A DNA stretch of 64,000 nt. Source: Pseudomonas extremaustralis. Lineage in GTDB: Bacteria; Pseudomonadota; Gammaproteobacteria; Pseudomonadales; Pseudomonadaceae. The stretch covers positions 5,021,001 through 5,085,000 of the forward strand of contig NZ_LT629689.1 of the NCBI RefSeq assembly GCF_900102035.1, in the 5' to 3' direction. Below, piece by piece: positions 1 to 9,000 of this stretch. The notes under the pieces are model-generated. The model was not told the origin of the DNA, searched no databases, and saw only the letters and a program-made list of their open reading frames with translations. Within the stretch, counting starts at the first letter, position 1; every line of letters starts with the position of its first letter. A program made the translations under genes and the position numbers.

Positions 1-732
1 CACCCAGTAGATGATCGCGGCCGTGGTGAGCATCTCGATGTAGCGATAACTCGAGCGGCCGTAGGACTGCGCCAGGAACATCACTTCCCACACGCCCATC
101 ACCGAAATCAGGGACGAGTCCTTGAGCATGGAGATGAACTGGTTGGTGGCGGGCGGGATGATGGTGCGCATGGCCTGGGGCAGGGTGACGTGCCAGAAGA
201 TCGCACTGTCGCGCATGCCCAGGGCCAGGGCGGCTTCGCGTTGTCCGTGGGGGACGCCCAGGATGCCGGCGCGGAAAATCTCGCTCAGGTAAGCGCCATA
301 GTTCAGCGACAGCGCGATGATCCCGGCGACGATCGCCCCCGGCACCAGGCCCAGTTGCGGCAAACCCAGGTAGATCAGCAGGATCTGGATCAGCAGCGGC
401 GTGCCGCGGAAAAACGACGCGTAAAAGCTGGCGATGCCAAAGGCCACGGCGCTTTTCGACAAGCGCCCCAGGGCGGTGATAAAGCCCAGCACCGACGAGG
501 CGGCCATCGAACACAGGCACAAAAACAGCGTGAGCGCCGCGCCTTGCAGGAAACCGTTGGGCGCCAGGTGCACGCCGACCAGGTTGGGCAGCTTGTCGAG
601 GATGATCGAGAACTTCAGGTCAAAGCTCAGGAAAAAGCTGGCGAACAGGGCGAACAACGCCGCCCAGGTCAGGTAGAGCCGCGTGCGAAAGCCCAGCAGT
701 CGCTGTAGCACGGGTGGTTTGGACGGTGTCAT
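1..732 (-). CDS. Polar amino-acid ABC transporter permease (3' end outside window)
   Basis: Inner-membrane permease subunit of a polar amino-acid uptake ABC transporter (HisM/GlnP type). The frame is open from an ATG at 732 to the window edge, 244 codons without a stop. It reads as a hydrophobic protein with an early membrane segment (about residues 20-40), several more after residue 60, and the family's EAA loop (EAALALGMRDSAIFWHVTLP, then QAMRTIIPP), which contacts the ATPase. Its ATG overlaps the stop of the upstream binding-protein gene (ATGA), so the two are translationally coupled. The ATPase gene is expected beyond base 1. Substrate is not readable from the permease. Confidence 0.9.
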   Translation of the reverse strand, partial: MTPSKPPVLQRLLGFRTRLYLTWAALFALFASFFLSFDLKFSIILDKLPNLVGVHLAPNGFLQGAALTLFLCLCSMAASSVLGFITALGRLSKSAVAFGIASFYASFFRGTPLLIQILLIYLGLPQLGLVPGAIVAGIIALSLNYGAYLSEIFRAGILGVPHGQREAALALGMRDSAIFWHVTLPQAMRTIIPPATNQFISMLKDSSLISVMGVWEVMFLAQSYGRSSYRYIEMLTTAAIIYWV

Positions 733-1559
733 TGGCTGATGTCGGCGCCGATCCATTTCTGCGACAGCGCGCTCAATGTGCCGTCCTTTTTCAGCTGGGC
801 AAACACTTCACGCACTTTGCCGTCCCATTCGGCGTCGCCTTTTTCGATGGCCACCGAGTTGGGCTCGGCGTAGAGCGGCTCGCCGGCGAGCTTGAAGCGC
901 TGGTCCTGGTTCAGACGCGGCTGGGCGGTGACCAGGTTGGTGAGGATGGCGTCCAGGCGCACGCCGGCGCCCAGGCCGAGGTCCTGGAAGGCGACGTTAT
1001 CGGTGTCGTACGGGGCGATCTGCACGTTCTCGAACGGGTACTGCAGCTGCGTGTCTTCGGCGCCTTCGATCACCAGGTTCTTGTTCAGGTAGCTCTCATA
1101 GCTGGAGGCGCTGGTCAGGCCGACCTTTTTGCCGCTCAGGTCTTTTGCGCCGTGGATGCGATCATCCTTGGCGTTGACCACGATCACGGCAGGAGACGCG
1201 TAGTACTCCACCGGGAAGTCGAACACTTCGGCGCGGGCCTTGCTCGGGGTCATGGAGCAGATGCAAATGTCGTAGCGGCCACTCCAGTGACCGGCGGCGA
1301 TCACATCCCAGGACGGGGTTTCCAGGCGCAGCTTCACGCCCAACTTTTGCGCCACGGCCTTGGCGACATCGACGTCGAAGCCGTCGAGCTGGTTTTGCTC
1401 GTTGAGAAACGAGAACGGCGGGTAGCTTTCCATCAGTACGCCCACCAGTTCTTTTTTCTTCTCAACCCGGTCCAGGGTCGCGCCACCGAAGGCTTGGGTG
1501 GAGGCAGCCAGAATCGTCAGGCCCAGGGCCAGTAGCGGTTTAAGTTTCAAAGTGGACAC
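729..1559 (-). CDS. Periplasmic amino-acid-binding protein of the ABC transporter
   Basis: Solute-binding protein of family 3 (SBP_bac_3). A signal peptide (KLKPLLALGLTILAAS, cleaved near TQAFG) precedes a two-lobed binding domain with the typical early motif YPPFSFLNEQNQLDGFDVDV and a later SMTPSKAR segment that in this family binds the ligand carboxylate. I chose the GTG at 1559; a TTG at 1550 would give a start directly at the signal peptide, and no strong ribosome site distinguishes them. An in-frame ATG further upstream (about 1640) would add a non-signal-like leader. It is the first gene of the operon with the permease and is transcribed away from a homocysteine methyltransferase gene, which suggests a sulfur amino acid such as S-methylmethionine or methionine as ligand (inference). 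Confidence 0.88.
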   Translation of the reverse strand: MSTLKLKPLLALGLTILAASTQAFGGATLDRVEKKKELVGVLMESYPPFSFLNEQNQLDGFDVDVAKAVAQKLGVKLRLETPSWDVIAAGHWSGRYDICICSMTPSKARAEVFDFPVEYYASPAVIVVNAKDDRIHGAKDLSGKKVGLTSASSYESYLNKNLVIEGAEDTQLQYPFENVQIAPYDTDNVAFQDLGLGAGVRLDAILTNLVTAQPRLNQDQRFKLAGEPLYAEPNSVAIEKGDAEWDGKVREVFAQLKKDGTLSALSQKWIGADISQ

Positions 1560-1639
1560 CCGAATAAAAAAATAAGTTGTTACGAACCGAATGGACCGTA
1601 TTAAATAGTTATAAGAACGACTCTCATAGTGAGTTATTT

Positions 1640-1653
1640 TCATAAGCTTATGA
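1640..1653. promoter_or_regulatory. Perfect 14-bp palindrome in the divergent promoter region
   Basis: TCATAAGCTTATGA is a perfect inverted repeat lying in the AT-rich gap between the transporter operon and the methyltransferase gene. It contains one candidate methyltransferase ATG (1650); a second ATG at 1665 would leave the palindrome just outside the coding sequence as a possible operator. A second short inverted repeat, CTCA-TAG-TGAG, lies just upstream (1623-1633). No known regulator motif is matched with certainty. Confidence 0.4.
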
Positions 1654-2564
1654 GTAAAAAGTATATGGGCGCAAAAAGCATAGTCATCCTGGACGGCGGC
1701 ATGGGCCGTGAACTGCAACGCCGCGGTGCGCCCTTCCGGCAGCCGGAGTGGTCGGCGCTGGCCTTGAGCGAAGCGCCGCAAGCGGTGGAGGCGGTGCATG
1801 CGGCCTATATCGACAGCGGTGCCGACGTGATCACCAGCAACAGTTACGCGGTGGTGCCGTTCCATATCGGTGAGGCGCGCTTCGCTGCCGAAGGCCAGGC
1901 GCTGGCGGCGTTGGCGGGTGAATTGGCGCGCCGTGCGGTGGATGCCAGCGGCAAAGCCGTGCGGGTGGCCGGTTCGCTGCCGCCGTTATTCGGTTCGTAT
2001 CGCCCCGATCTGTTCGAGCCACAGCGCGTGACGGAGCTGCTGACGCCCCTGGTGCAAGGCCTGGCTCCTTATGTCGACCTGTGGCTGGCGGAGACCCAGA
2101 GCTCAATCGCCGAGGCGCGGGCGATTCATGCCGGGTTGCCTGAGGACGGCAAGCCGTTCTGGCTGTCGTTTACCTTGAAAGACGAAGACACCGACGACGT
2201 CCCGCGCCTGCGCTCCGGCGAGCCGGTGGCGGACGCGGCCGAGGCGGCTGCGCAGTTGGGCGTGCAGGTGCTGCTGTTCAACTGCAGCCAGCCGGAAGTG
2301 ATCGGCGCGGCGATCGACGCCGCCCGCCAGACCTTCGAGCGGCTGGGGGTGGCGATCCACATCGGCGCCTATGCCAACGCCTTCCCGCCACAGCCCAAGG
2401 AAGCGACGGCGAACGATGGCCTGGACCCGCTGCGCGACGACCTCGACCCACCGGGCTACCTGCACTGGGCAGCCGATTGGCAGGCCCGCGGCGCCACGCA
2501 CCTGGGCGGTTGCTGCGGGATCGGGCCGGAGCACATTGCGGTGCTGGCCCAGCAGCTCGGTTAA
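1650..2564 (+). CDS. Homocysteine S-methyltransferase family protein
   Basis: Zinc-dependent transfer of a methyl group to homocysteine to make methionine; S-methylmethionine or S-adenosylmethionine is the donor in MmuM-type enzymes. The protein (about 304 residues) opens with the family motif ILDGGMGRELQRRG, has the first zinc cysteine in LLFNCSQPE (about residue 210) and the cysteine pair GGCCGIGPEHI near the C terminus. Length fits the family. Start is uncertain: GTG 1629, ATG 1650 and ATG 1665 are all in frame, none with a strong ribosome site. Its stop codon overlaps the stop of the convergent acetyltransferase gene in the palindrome TTAA. Divergent pairing with an amino-acid importer recalls mmuP-mmuM of E. 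coli, but with an ABC system instead of a permease. Confidence 0.88.
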   Translation: MSKKYMGAKSIVILDGGMGRELQRRGAPFRQPEWSALALSEAPQAVEAVHAAYIDSGADVITSNSYAVVPFHIGEARFAAEGQALAALAGELARRAVDASGKAVRVAGSLPPLFGSYRPDLFEPQRVTELLTPLVQGLAPYVDLWLAETQSSIAEARAIHAGLPEDGKPFWLSFTLKDEDTDDVPRLRSGEPVADAAEAAAQLGVQVLLFNCSQPEVIGAAIDAARQTFERLGVAIHIGAYANAFPPQPKEATANDGLDPLRDDLDPPGYLHWAADWQARGATHLGGCCGIGPEHIAVLAQQLG

Positions 2565-3247
2565 GCCTCAAGAGCCTGGCGGCGACACTCCGCCAGGCTC
2601 TTGACCTGTCCGGAACCGGCCTGGTTGGCCTCGGACAGCCAGGCCTCGAACCCGGCCTCCACCGTCGGCCATTCCACGTCGATGATCGAGTACCACGCGG
2701 TGTCGCGGTTCTGCCCCTTGACCACCATGTGCTGGCGGAACACCCCTTCAAAACTGAACCCCAGGCGTTCGGCCGCGTATTTGGAGCGGGCGTTGCCGTT
2801 GTTGCACTTCCATTCCAGGCGACGGTAGCCCTGCTCGAACGCGTACTTGGCCAGCAGGTACACCGCCTCGGTGCTTTTCGGCGAGCGCTGCATCGGTGCG
2901 CCGAAGGTGACGTGGCCGATTTCGATGCGGCCCTGGGCCGGGACGATGGACATCAGGCTGAGGATGCCTTGCACCTCGCCGGTCGCGCGGTCGATCACGC
3001 TGAAAAAGTACGGGTCGGTATGGGCCGCGTGGTTGTTCAGCCAGGCATCGAACGCGGTGCGTTCGGCAAACGGCCCGTAAGGCAGGTAGTCCCACAACTT
3101 GGGGTCGGCGCCGGGGCCTTCGAGGGCTTGCCACAGTTGCTCGGCGTGGCGCGCCGGGTCGAGTTTTTCCAGGCGGATAAAGCGCCCGTCGAGGCGTTCG
3201 ACCGTGGGCGCCGGGGCACCTTTCCAGTCGGCGAGGGAAGTGGACAT
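2561..3247 (-). CDS. GNAT family N-acetyltransferase (RimJ/RimL type)
   Basis: Acetyl-CoA-dependent N-acetyltransferase of the RimJ/RimL-like branch (228 residues); substrate unknown. The sequence shows RFIRLEKLDPARHAEQLW at the N terminus, a central beta strand IEIGHVTFG, and the later LEWKCNNGNARSKYAAERLG segment, which in this branch follows acetyl-CoA binding and precedes GFSFEGVFRQHMV. The ATG at 3247 has AAGGAG eight bases upstream. It lies 10 bp after the stop of another acetyltransferase and ends in a TTAA shared with the convergent methyltransferase gene. Last gene of a three-gene operon. Confidence 0.85.
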   Translation of the reverse strand: MSTSLADWKGAPAPTVERLDGRFIRLEKLDPARHAEQLWQALEGPGADPKLWDYLPYGPFAERTAFDAWLNNHAAHTDPYFFSVIDRATGEVQGILSLMSIVPAQGRIEIGHVTFGAPMQRSPKSTEAVYLLAKYAFEQGYRRLEWKCNNGNARSKYAAERLGFSFEGVFRQHMVVKGQNRDTAWYSIIDVEWPTVEAGFEAWLSEANQAGSGQVKSLAECRRQALEA

Positions 3248-3257
3248 GCTGCGCTCC

Positions 3258-3704
3258 TTAAAGGCCTTTGCGAAATTGGATGAAACCCGGGCGTTCGGCG
3301 ATGCGCTCATAGAGCTGGATCGCGGTGGCATTGGTCTCGTGGGTCAGCCAGTGCACCTTGCAGCAACCGTCGGCCTTGGCGGTGGCGTAGACGAATTCGA
3401 TGAGTTTGCGGCCGATGCCGGTGCCCCGTTGGGCAGGGTCCACCAGCAGGTCCTGCAGGTAGCAGGAGTTTTCGATGCTCCAGTTGGAGCGGTGGTAGAT
3501 GAAGTTGACCATGCCCACCGCCTTGCCGTCCTGCCAGGCCAGCGCCGAATGGGTCGGTTCCTGTGGATCGATCAGGCGTTGCCAGGTGCTTTGGCTCACC
3601 GCGTCCGGCAGTTCGGTGTTGTAGAAGGTCAAATACGCCTGCCACAACGGCAGCCAGGCGGCGTGGTCGGCGGCGGTCACTGGGCGGATATCGGTCTGGC
3701 TCAT
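3258..3704 (-). CDS. GNAT family N-acetyltransferase
   Basis: A 148-residue single-domain acetyltransferase. The acetyl-CoA pyrophosphate-binding motif is visible as QRGTGIGRKLIEFVY (about residues 92-106), preceded by the strand CYLQDLLVDPA and followed by VHWLTHETNATAIQLYER. Substrate unknown. The start ATG (3704) overlaps the stop of the PaiB-like gene by 4 bp (ATGA) and is preceded by AAGGAG inside that gene, so translation is coupled. Together with the PaiB-like gene and a second acetyltransferase it makes a tight operon; in Bacillus subtilis PaiA (a polyamine acetyltransferase) and PaiB are also neighbours. Confidence 0.85.
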   Translation of the reverse strand: MSQTDIRPVTAADHAAWLPLWQAYLTFYNTELPDAVSQSTWQRLIDPQEPTHSALAWQDGKAVGMVNFIYHRSNWSIENSCYLQDLLVDPAQRGTGIGRKLIEFVYATAKADGCCKVHWLTHETNATAIQLYERIAERPGFIQFRKGL

Positions 3705-4339
3705 TCTGAGGCTCCTTGAGAAATAAAGCGGGCGAGGGTCTGGTCGCGGACATCGGCGCTGGCGGCCAGGCCTTCGCGCACGCCGGCGATGTCCGCTGCG
3801 TTGCGGTTCTGGCTGAGTTTGCGTTTGCCGATCAGGCGTTCGATCGGCAGGGCGAAGCCGACGATGGCCTTGAGCATGCCTTCAATGTAGTCGGCTGGGG
3901 CGTCGCTGACTTTCCACGGCTCGGCGCGCTTGCCTTCGTGGCGGTCGGTAAGGGCGCTGACCAGCCTGAGCAGGCGCTCAGGGTCGGTGAACACCTCGGC
4001 GCTGCCGTAGGCGTGCACCGCCAGGTAGTTCCAGGTGGGCACCACTTTGCCGTGCTCGGCCTTGGACGGGTAAAACGCCGGGCTGACGTAAGCGTCGGCG
4101 CCGGCAAAGATCACCAGGGCTTCGCCGCCGTTCTGCAGGTCTTGCCACTGCCCGTTGGCTTTGGCCATGTGCCCGTAAAGCGTGCCGTTGGGGCCTTCAT
4201 CGGGGTTGAGCAGCAGCGGCAAGTGGCTGGCTTGCAAGCCTTGCTCGCCAACGGTCACCAGCTGTGCCAGGCGCGTGTGCTGGATGAGCTGCTGCAATTG
4301 GGGCAAGTCTTCGAGGGCAAAGGCGCGGGGTGTGTACAT
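3701..4339 (-). CDS. FMN-binding PaiB family protein
   Basis: Member of the PaiB-like FMN-binding split-barrel family (212 residues), named after the Bacillus repressor of sporulation and protease genes; the exact role in pseudomonads is not established. The N terminus MYTPRAFALEDLPQL and the motifs ASHLPLLLNPDEGPNGTLYG and GKVVPTWNYLAVHAYG are characteristic, with the latter near the flavin site. The ATG at 4339 has AAGGAA upstream; an in-frame upstream extension is not protein-like. First gene of an operon with two acetyltransferases, and divergent from a MocR-type regulator starting 87 bp away, which is likely its regulator (inference). Confidence 0.88.
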   Translation of the reverse strand: MYTPRAFALEDLPQLQQLIQHTRLAQLVTVGEQGLQASHLPLLLNPDEGPNGTLYGHMAKANGQWQDLQNGGEALVIFAGADAYVSPAFYPSKAEHGKVVPTWNYLAVHAYGSAEVFTDPERLLRLVSALTDRHEGKRAEPWKVSDAPADYIEGMLKAIVGFALPIERLIGKRKLSQNRNAADIAGVREGLAASADVRDQTLARFISQGASE

Positions 4340-4426
4340 GGATATTTTCCTTGGCGAATGCCTGCATCCTAGGCAGGCTAATGGTCTGTTGTAAGAGCCA
4401 TCTATGCCCAATTTCATAGGTCCAAT

Positions 4427-6022
4427 ATGTCGCCTGTCTCGCCGCCACTGTCCTTCAACCCTGCCGGTATCGAACTGGACCGACGCCAGGGCCTGACGCG
4501 CCAACTCTATGAGGCCCTGCGCCAACGGGTGCTGGACGGGCGGCTGGTGAGCGGCACGCGCTTGCCCGCCAGCCGCGACCTGGCCGCGGCGTTGTCGATT
4601 TCCCGTAACAGCGTGGTGCGCGCCTACGATCAGTTGTACGCCGAGGGGTTTATCGAAGGCCGTGTCGGAGATGGCACCTACGTCGCCCAATTGCCCAGCG
4701 CAAAAAAACTATCCACAAAAGTATCCACAGGGTTACGCACAGGCTTATCCCCAGCCTTATCCACAAATTGGTTGGATTTGCCGGTGAATTCGCCGCCAGA
4801 AGTTATCCACAGGGCGGCCTTGGATCGCCTGGAAAACAACCACCTGCCCCAGCCGCCCATGGGACCGCCGAAGGCCTTTCGGGTGGGCGTTCCGGCCTTC
4901 GATCTGTTCCCCTTCGAGGTCTGGGCCAAGCTGAACGGGGCTTTCTGGCGCAAGCCGGACCTGCAACAGCTGTGCTACGGCGACCCGGCCGGAGACGCGC
5001 GCCTGCGTGGGCTGATCGCGGCGTACCTGCGCAGTTCCCGTGGCCTGCAATGCACGGCTGAACAAATTGTGATCACCAGTGGCGCGCAGCAAGCCATCAG
5101 CCTTTGTGCACAGTTGCTGGTGGAGCCCGGCGACGGGGTGGCGGTGGAAAACCCCGGCTATCGCGCCGCCGGCCATGCGTTCGCCCTGGCCGGCGGGCGC
5201 CTGCATGGCGTGCCGGTGGACAGCGACGGCATCGACTGCCAGGCCCTCGACCGCTTGGGCGATTGCCGCCTGGCGTATGTCACCCCGTCCCATCAATACC
5301 CGCTGGGCGTGGTGATGAGCCTGGCGCGGCGCCTGGAATTGCTGGCCTGGGCCGAGCGCCGCGGCGGCTGGATCGTCGAGGACGACTACGACGGCGAATA
5401 CCGCTACAGCGGCGCTCCCCTGGCACCGCTGGCGGCACTGGATCGGCATGGGCGCGTGCTCTACGTCGGCACCTTCGGCAAGGTGGCGTTTCCGGCGTTG
5501 CGCCTGGGTTATCTGGTGTTGCCGCCGGGTTTGGTCGATGCCTTCTCCCGGCGCCGCGCCGTCGACATGCGTCACTCGGAAGTCAGCACCCAGGCGGTGA
5601 TGGCCGAGTTCATGGCCGCCGGGCACTTCCAGCGGCATATCCGCCGCATGCGCCGGGCGGCGTTGAGTCGGCGCAATGCCTTGCTGGCCGGTTGGCCGCG
5701 CGGCCTGCCGGGGGTGAGCGAGTTACCCAGCGTCGCGGCGGGGCTGCACATGACGGTGCGCGTAAACAGCCTGGCACGTGAGCAGCAATTGCTGGAGCAG
5801 GCCCGCGCGGTGGGTGTTGAGGTCAACGGTTTGAGCAGTTACTGGCTGGCGCACTCCAGCACGCCGGCGGACCAGCGCGCCGGCCTGGTGCTGGGGTTCG
5901 CCGCCGTGCCTGAAGCGGCGATTGCCGACGCGCTGGCGCGGTTGCGCCAGGCCTGGAGTGCCGACGAGTCGCCGGCTCAGTTGGCAAAAAACAACGATTT
6001 GGCCAGTTTCGAGCCGATCTGA
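4427..6022 (+). CDS. MocR/PdxR-type transcriptional regulator (GntR HTH fused to aminotransferase domain)
   Basis: A 531-residue regulator with an N-terminal winged helix of the GntR family (about residues 15-85: LTRQLYEALRQRVLDG, SRDLAAALSISRNSVVRAYDQL) and a C-terminal class I aminotransferase-like domain (about 150-515) that in this family senses PLP or an amine. PLP contacts are visible: the DDYDGEY segment and the lysine in GTFGKVAFPALRLG. The linker (about residues 95-114) is encoded by a DnaA-box-like 12-bp tandem array described separately. Divergent from the PaiB/acetyltransferase operon, so probably its regulator. Its 3' end overlaps the convergent toxin-like gene by 46 bp; the last dozen residues (AKNNDLASFEPI) may be an extension produced by that arrangement. 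Confidence 0.9.
   Translation: MSPVSPPLSFNPAGIELDRRQGLTRQLYEALRQRVLDGRLVSGTRLPASRDLAAALSISRNSVVRAYDQLYAEGFIEGRVGDGTYVAQLPSAKKLSTKVSTGLRTGLSPALSTNWLDLPVNSPPEVIHRAALDRLENNHLPQPPMGPPKAFRVGVPAFDLFPFEVWAKLNGAFWRKPDLQQLCYGDPAGDARLRGLIAAYLRSSRGLQCTAEQIVITSGAQQAISLCAQLLVEPGDGVAVENPGYRAAGHAFALAGGRLHGVPVDSDGIDCQALDRLGDCRLAYVTPSHQYPLGVVMSLARRLELLAWAERRGGWIVEDDYDGEYRYSGAPLAPLAALDRHGRVLYVGTFGKVAFPALRLGYLVLPPGLVDAFSRRRAVDMRHSEVSTQAVMAEFMAAGHFQRHIRRMRRAALSRRNALLAGWPRGLPGVSELPSVAAGLHMTVRVNSLAREQQLLEQARAVGVEVNGLSSYWLAHSSTPADQRAGLVLGFAAVPEAAIADALARLRQAWSADESPAQLAKNNDLASFEPI
4709..4811 (+). repeat. Array of DnaA-box-like repeats, five at exact 12-bp spacing plus one more
   Basis: Nine-base boxes begin at 4709 (CTATCCACA), 4721 (GTATCCACA), 4733 (TTACGCACA), 4745 (TTATCCCCA), 4757 (TTATCCACA) and 4803 (TTATCCACA). 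The last two match the DnaA consensus perfectly; three others differ by one base. All point the same way. The first five are in codon phase and encode a four-residue repeat (LSTK, VSTG, LRTG, LSPA, LSTN) using leucine codons TTA and CTA, which are rare in Pseudomonas. The sixth lies in another reading phase, so the shared sequence there is not explained by protein repetition. Confidence 0.85.
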
Positions 6023-9000
6023 CTGCGGTAAATCGCGATCTGGTCGCGATCGTTCAAGCCTGTGCGTTGCAGGCTTCCCCCTTGCTTCTGTTGCTCGCGC
6101 GTCTTCAGGTGCCCGGCCAGATAATCCTCGGCGGCGGCCTGCGCCGAGGGGTAGTGAAAGTGGGCGTACCACAGCACGTTGTGGGTTTGATGGTCGCGTA
6201 TCTCGTACTCGTCGAGAAAGTCTTTGCCCGGCCCCTTCAAACGCCGCCGGGTGACGACCTTGGCAATGCTCACCAGCCCCTGGTCGAACAGCCATTCCAC
6301 CCGCGCCGCCGTGGGCGGTTGCTGCTTGGTCATGCTGATCCGGGTGGTCGTGCCCAGTTCATACAGGCGCTGCGCCGTGTCGTTGAGCTGCTTGTTGGTC
6401 GTCGCCGCCGAAGGGCGATCGCTCTCGGTCAGGTTGCGTTGGGTCAAGGCTTCTTCGATGCGACTGACCGCATGTTCCATGCGCGCGGCGTACTGATGGA
6501 ACATCTCCTCGATTTCCACCGGAATGCGCCCGGCCTTTTTTGAGTGGCCCAGGGTCCGCAAGGTCGCGGTCGGTTCGTCCCGCAGCAGGTGGTCGCCTTC
6601 GTTGAGGCTGGCGTCCAGGTCGACCGCCTGGGAGGGCTGCGGCCTGGAAGGCTGGCTGTCGCGCTCGACCCACACCCCAGGCTCTTTCTCATGGAAGGTC
6701 GCGATGATCTTGCCGGTCAGGGGGGCCCTGACATCCACCAGACCGGCTTCGGTGGCGCGCGGTTCACCGACCACCACGCCGTTGAAGCGGGTCTTGATGA
6801 TTTTGCGCTTGGGCGGCGACGGGGTCTTCGAGCTGCCGGGCTTGGGCTCCAGGGCTCTGCTTTGCCTGAGCAACAGGGCCAGTTCGCGAACCACCTGCTG
6901 GTTGAATTCGTCGATCTGCTGGCGCAGCGCTTCCAGGGGTTCGCGTTGCACCTGTTCGGGGTACTCGGCATGCAGGTCCAGCAGACGTTGGTCGACGATG
7001 GCAAATTGATCGACCAGGCTGTTGAGCACCTCGACACGGTCGTCCAATGAGCGGATAGCGGTGTCGGCCAGCGCCTGGGTGCAGCTTTGAATGGGCAGCT
7101 CGGCGGACTCGACAATCGCGTCGATCAGTGCCCGCGCCGTCTCGAACGCTTCGCCGCTGCCTTCGTGGATACACAGGTAGCGGGCCAGGGAGATTCGAAA
7201 CGCCTTCAAGTCGCGCAACTCGAGCCTGGGCATGGCGTGCTGGGTGGTCTGGATAACTTTGTTGCCTTCGATGCCCAGTGTTCCCAGTTCGCGAAAACGG
7301 GTCTCCACGTATTCCATGCGCCGGATCATCTCGGCCGTCATGTCCGACATGGTCTGAGCGGCTTGGGCCTGGGCCGGGGCATCGATGGCGGCGACCGACT
7401 CAAGGATCTGGATGGTGTTTTCCAGGGCTTCGCGGAACAGTGGCAAGCGTTGGTTGATGGCGGAGCGCGTCAACAGCAGCTGTTTGTGCAAATAGTCGAT
7501 CATGGAACTTTGGTAGTTGGGCACGGTGTCGATGATGCCGAGCGACCTGAGCTGGCGGATCGGAACGTCGTAGTCCGCCACTCGGGCGTCGACCTTGTCG
7601 ATGAAGGTCTGGCGACGCGACTCGGTGGAGGGGCCGGCCTCATCGCCTATCGACGCATGTGCGCTGGCGATCTCCGACTGCTTGCCGCGCTCATCGGCAT
7701 CGAACGTGTTGAGCTGCCGGCGCAGGTCGTCGATGCGCGACGCGTTGCGGGTCTGCACGGCCTTGCGCCGGTTCCTGAAGCCGCCACCGCGCAGACGCAG
7801 GCGCGTGTCCACGAACCATTGGCCCGCCCGGTTGTTGAGCAGCACGGGGCCGATACGGGAGGCGTCGTTGGGGTCGATGATGACCACGCTGTCCCCCTCG
7901 TCCACGCTGACTTCGAACCAGCGCGCACCGACCACGGCGTACCACTTCTGGGCGCGCGGGTAGAGGTGCAGATAGATCCCCGGCTCTGTGACCTGGGGCT
8001 CCAGGCCCGCCGGCTTTTCGAGGGTGAAGCTGTCCAGGGTGGCCTCCAGGCTGGGACGGTCGGCAGGGATCGCGCCGCGCATGTTCAGCAGGCCCTGGTG
8101 CCGACCCGGCAGCTCGCTGCCGGGTACGTTCGCCAGCCGGGCCAGCGAGGTTTTGCTGGGTGGCGGCAGGTTTTTTTCGGCGGGCTCGACCGCTGGCGAT
8201 TGTGTTTCCAGCCCAGGTTTTTCGCTGGCTTTTTCGACCCGTGCGTGGCGCAAGGCCGTGTGCAGCACCAGGGCCATGCCCAGGTTGAGCAGCAGGTCGA
8301 CCTGGGCGGTCCAGCCGGCCTCGGGGCTGTCTTGCTCTGCGATGTCCTGCAAGTCATCCATGATCTGCCAGATCCAGGCGGCGATCCCGACGGTGCGCCC
8401 CAGGAACGGCAAGGTCGCATTGAAGAGTTGCCAGCCCGCCTGGCGCAAGGTGGCCCAGCGTTTTTGCGTATTGGAAACCGATTGCCGGCTCGCCAGTTCG
8501 ACCATCGCCTCGGCATTGGCCTTGAACAGCGTGGCCAGGGGCGCAGAACCGATGATCTGATCGCTCAAGGTGATCGGGCCGCTCATGTACACCATGACTT
8601 GCGGCTCAACCAGCCCGCGGATCACCGTCCACGGCGATGGCCACTTATCCGGGAACACATACTGCGCATAGTTGAAGCGCGCCGTCTCCGGCAGCCAGGC
8701 CAATACCGACTCGCGAAGCGGGCGGCTGTGTTTGATCGCATAGAGCAGGTTTTGCCGTGACGGGTATTGCAGCAGTGTCGGCTCCAGCAGGGGACGGTAG
8801 AGCAGACAGGGGCCGGCGGCGGCATCCTTGGGGCCGATCACGAACATGTTGGCGACCACGTCGTGCTGGTTGCCTGGGCGCAAGGTCGGCAGGAACGCCA
8901 GGGGGCGAATGACGATTTCCTGTCCGTCGACGCGTCGTTCCGGCCCTTCGTCCTGTAGCGCGGCAGCGATGTAGCGCGCACCGCGTTCGTCGACGCCGGA

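Noticed and set aside
190..708. Plus-strand frame at the window start
   Set aside because: Antisense to the ABC permease, which runs off the window edge but has the EAA motif.
4709..4811. DnaA-box array as a chromosomal replication origin
   Set aside because: No AT-rich unwinding region, no dnaA, dnaN or rpmH nearby, and it lies within a coding gene; kept only as a possible DnaA-binding site.
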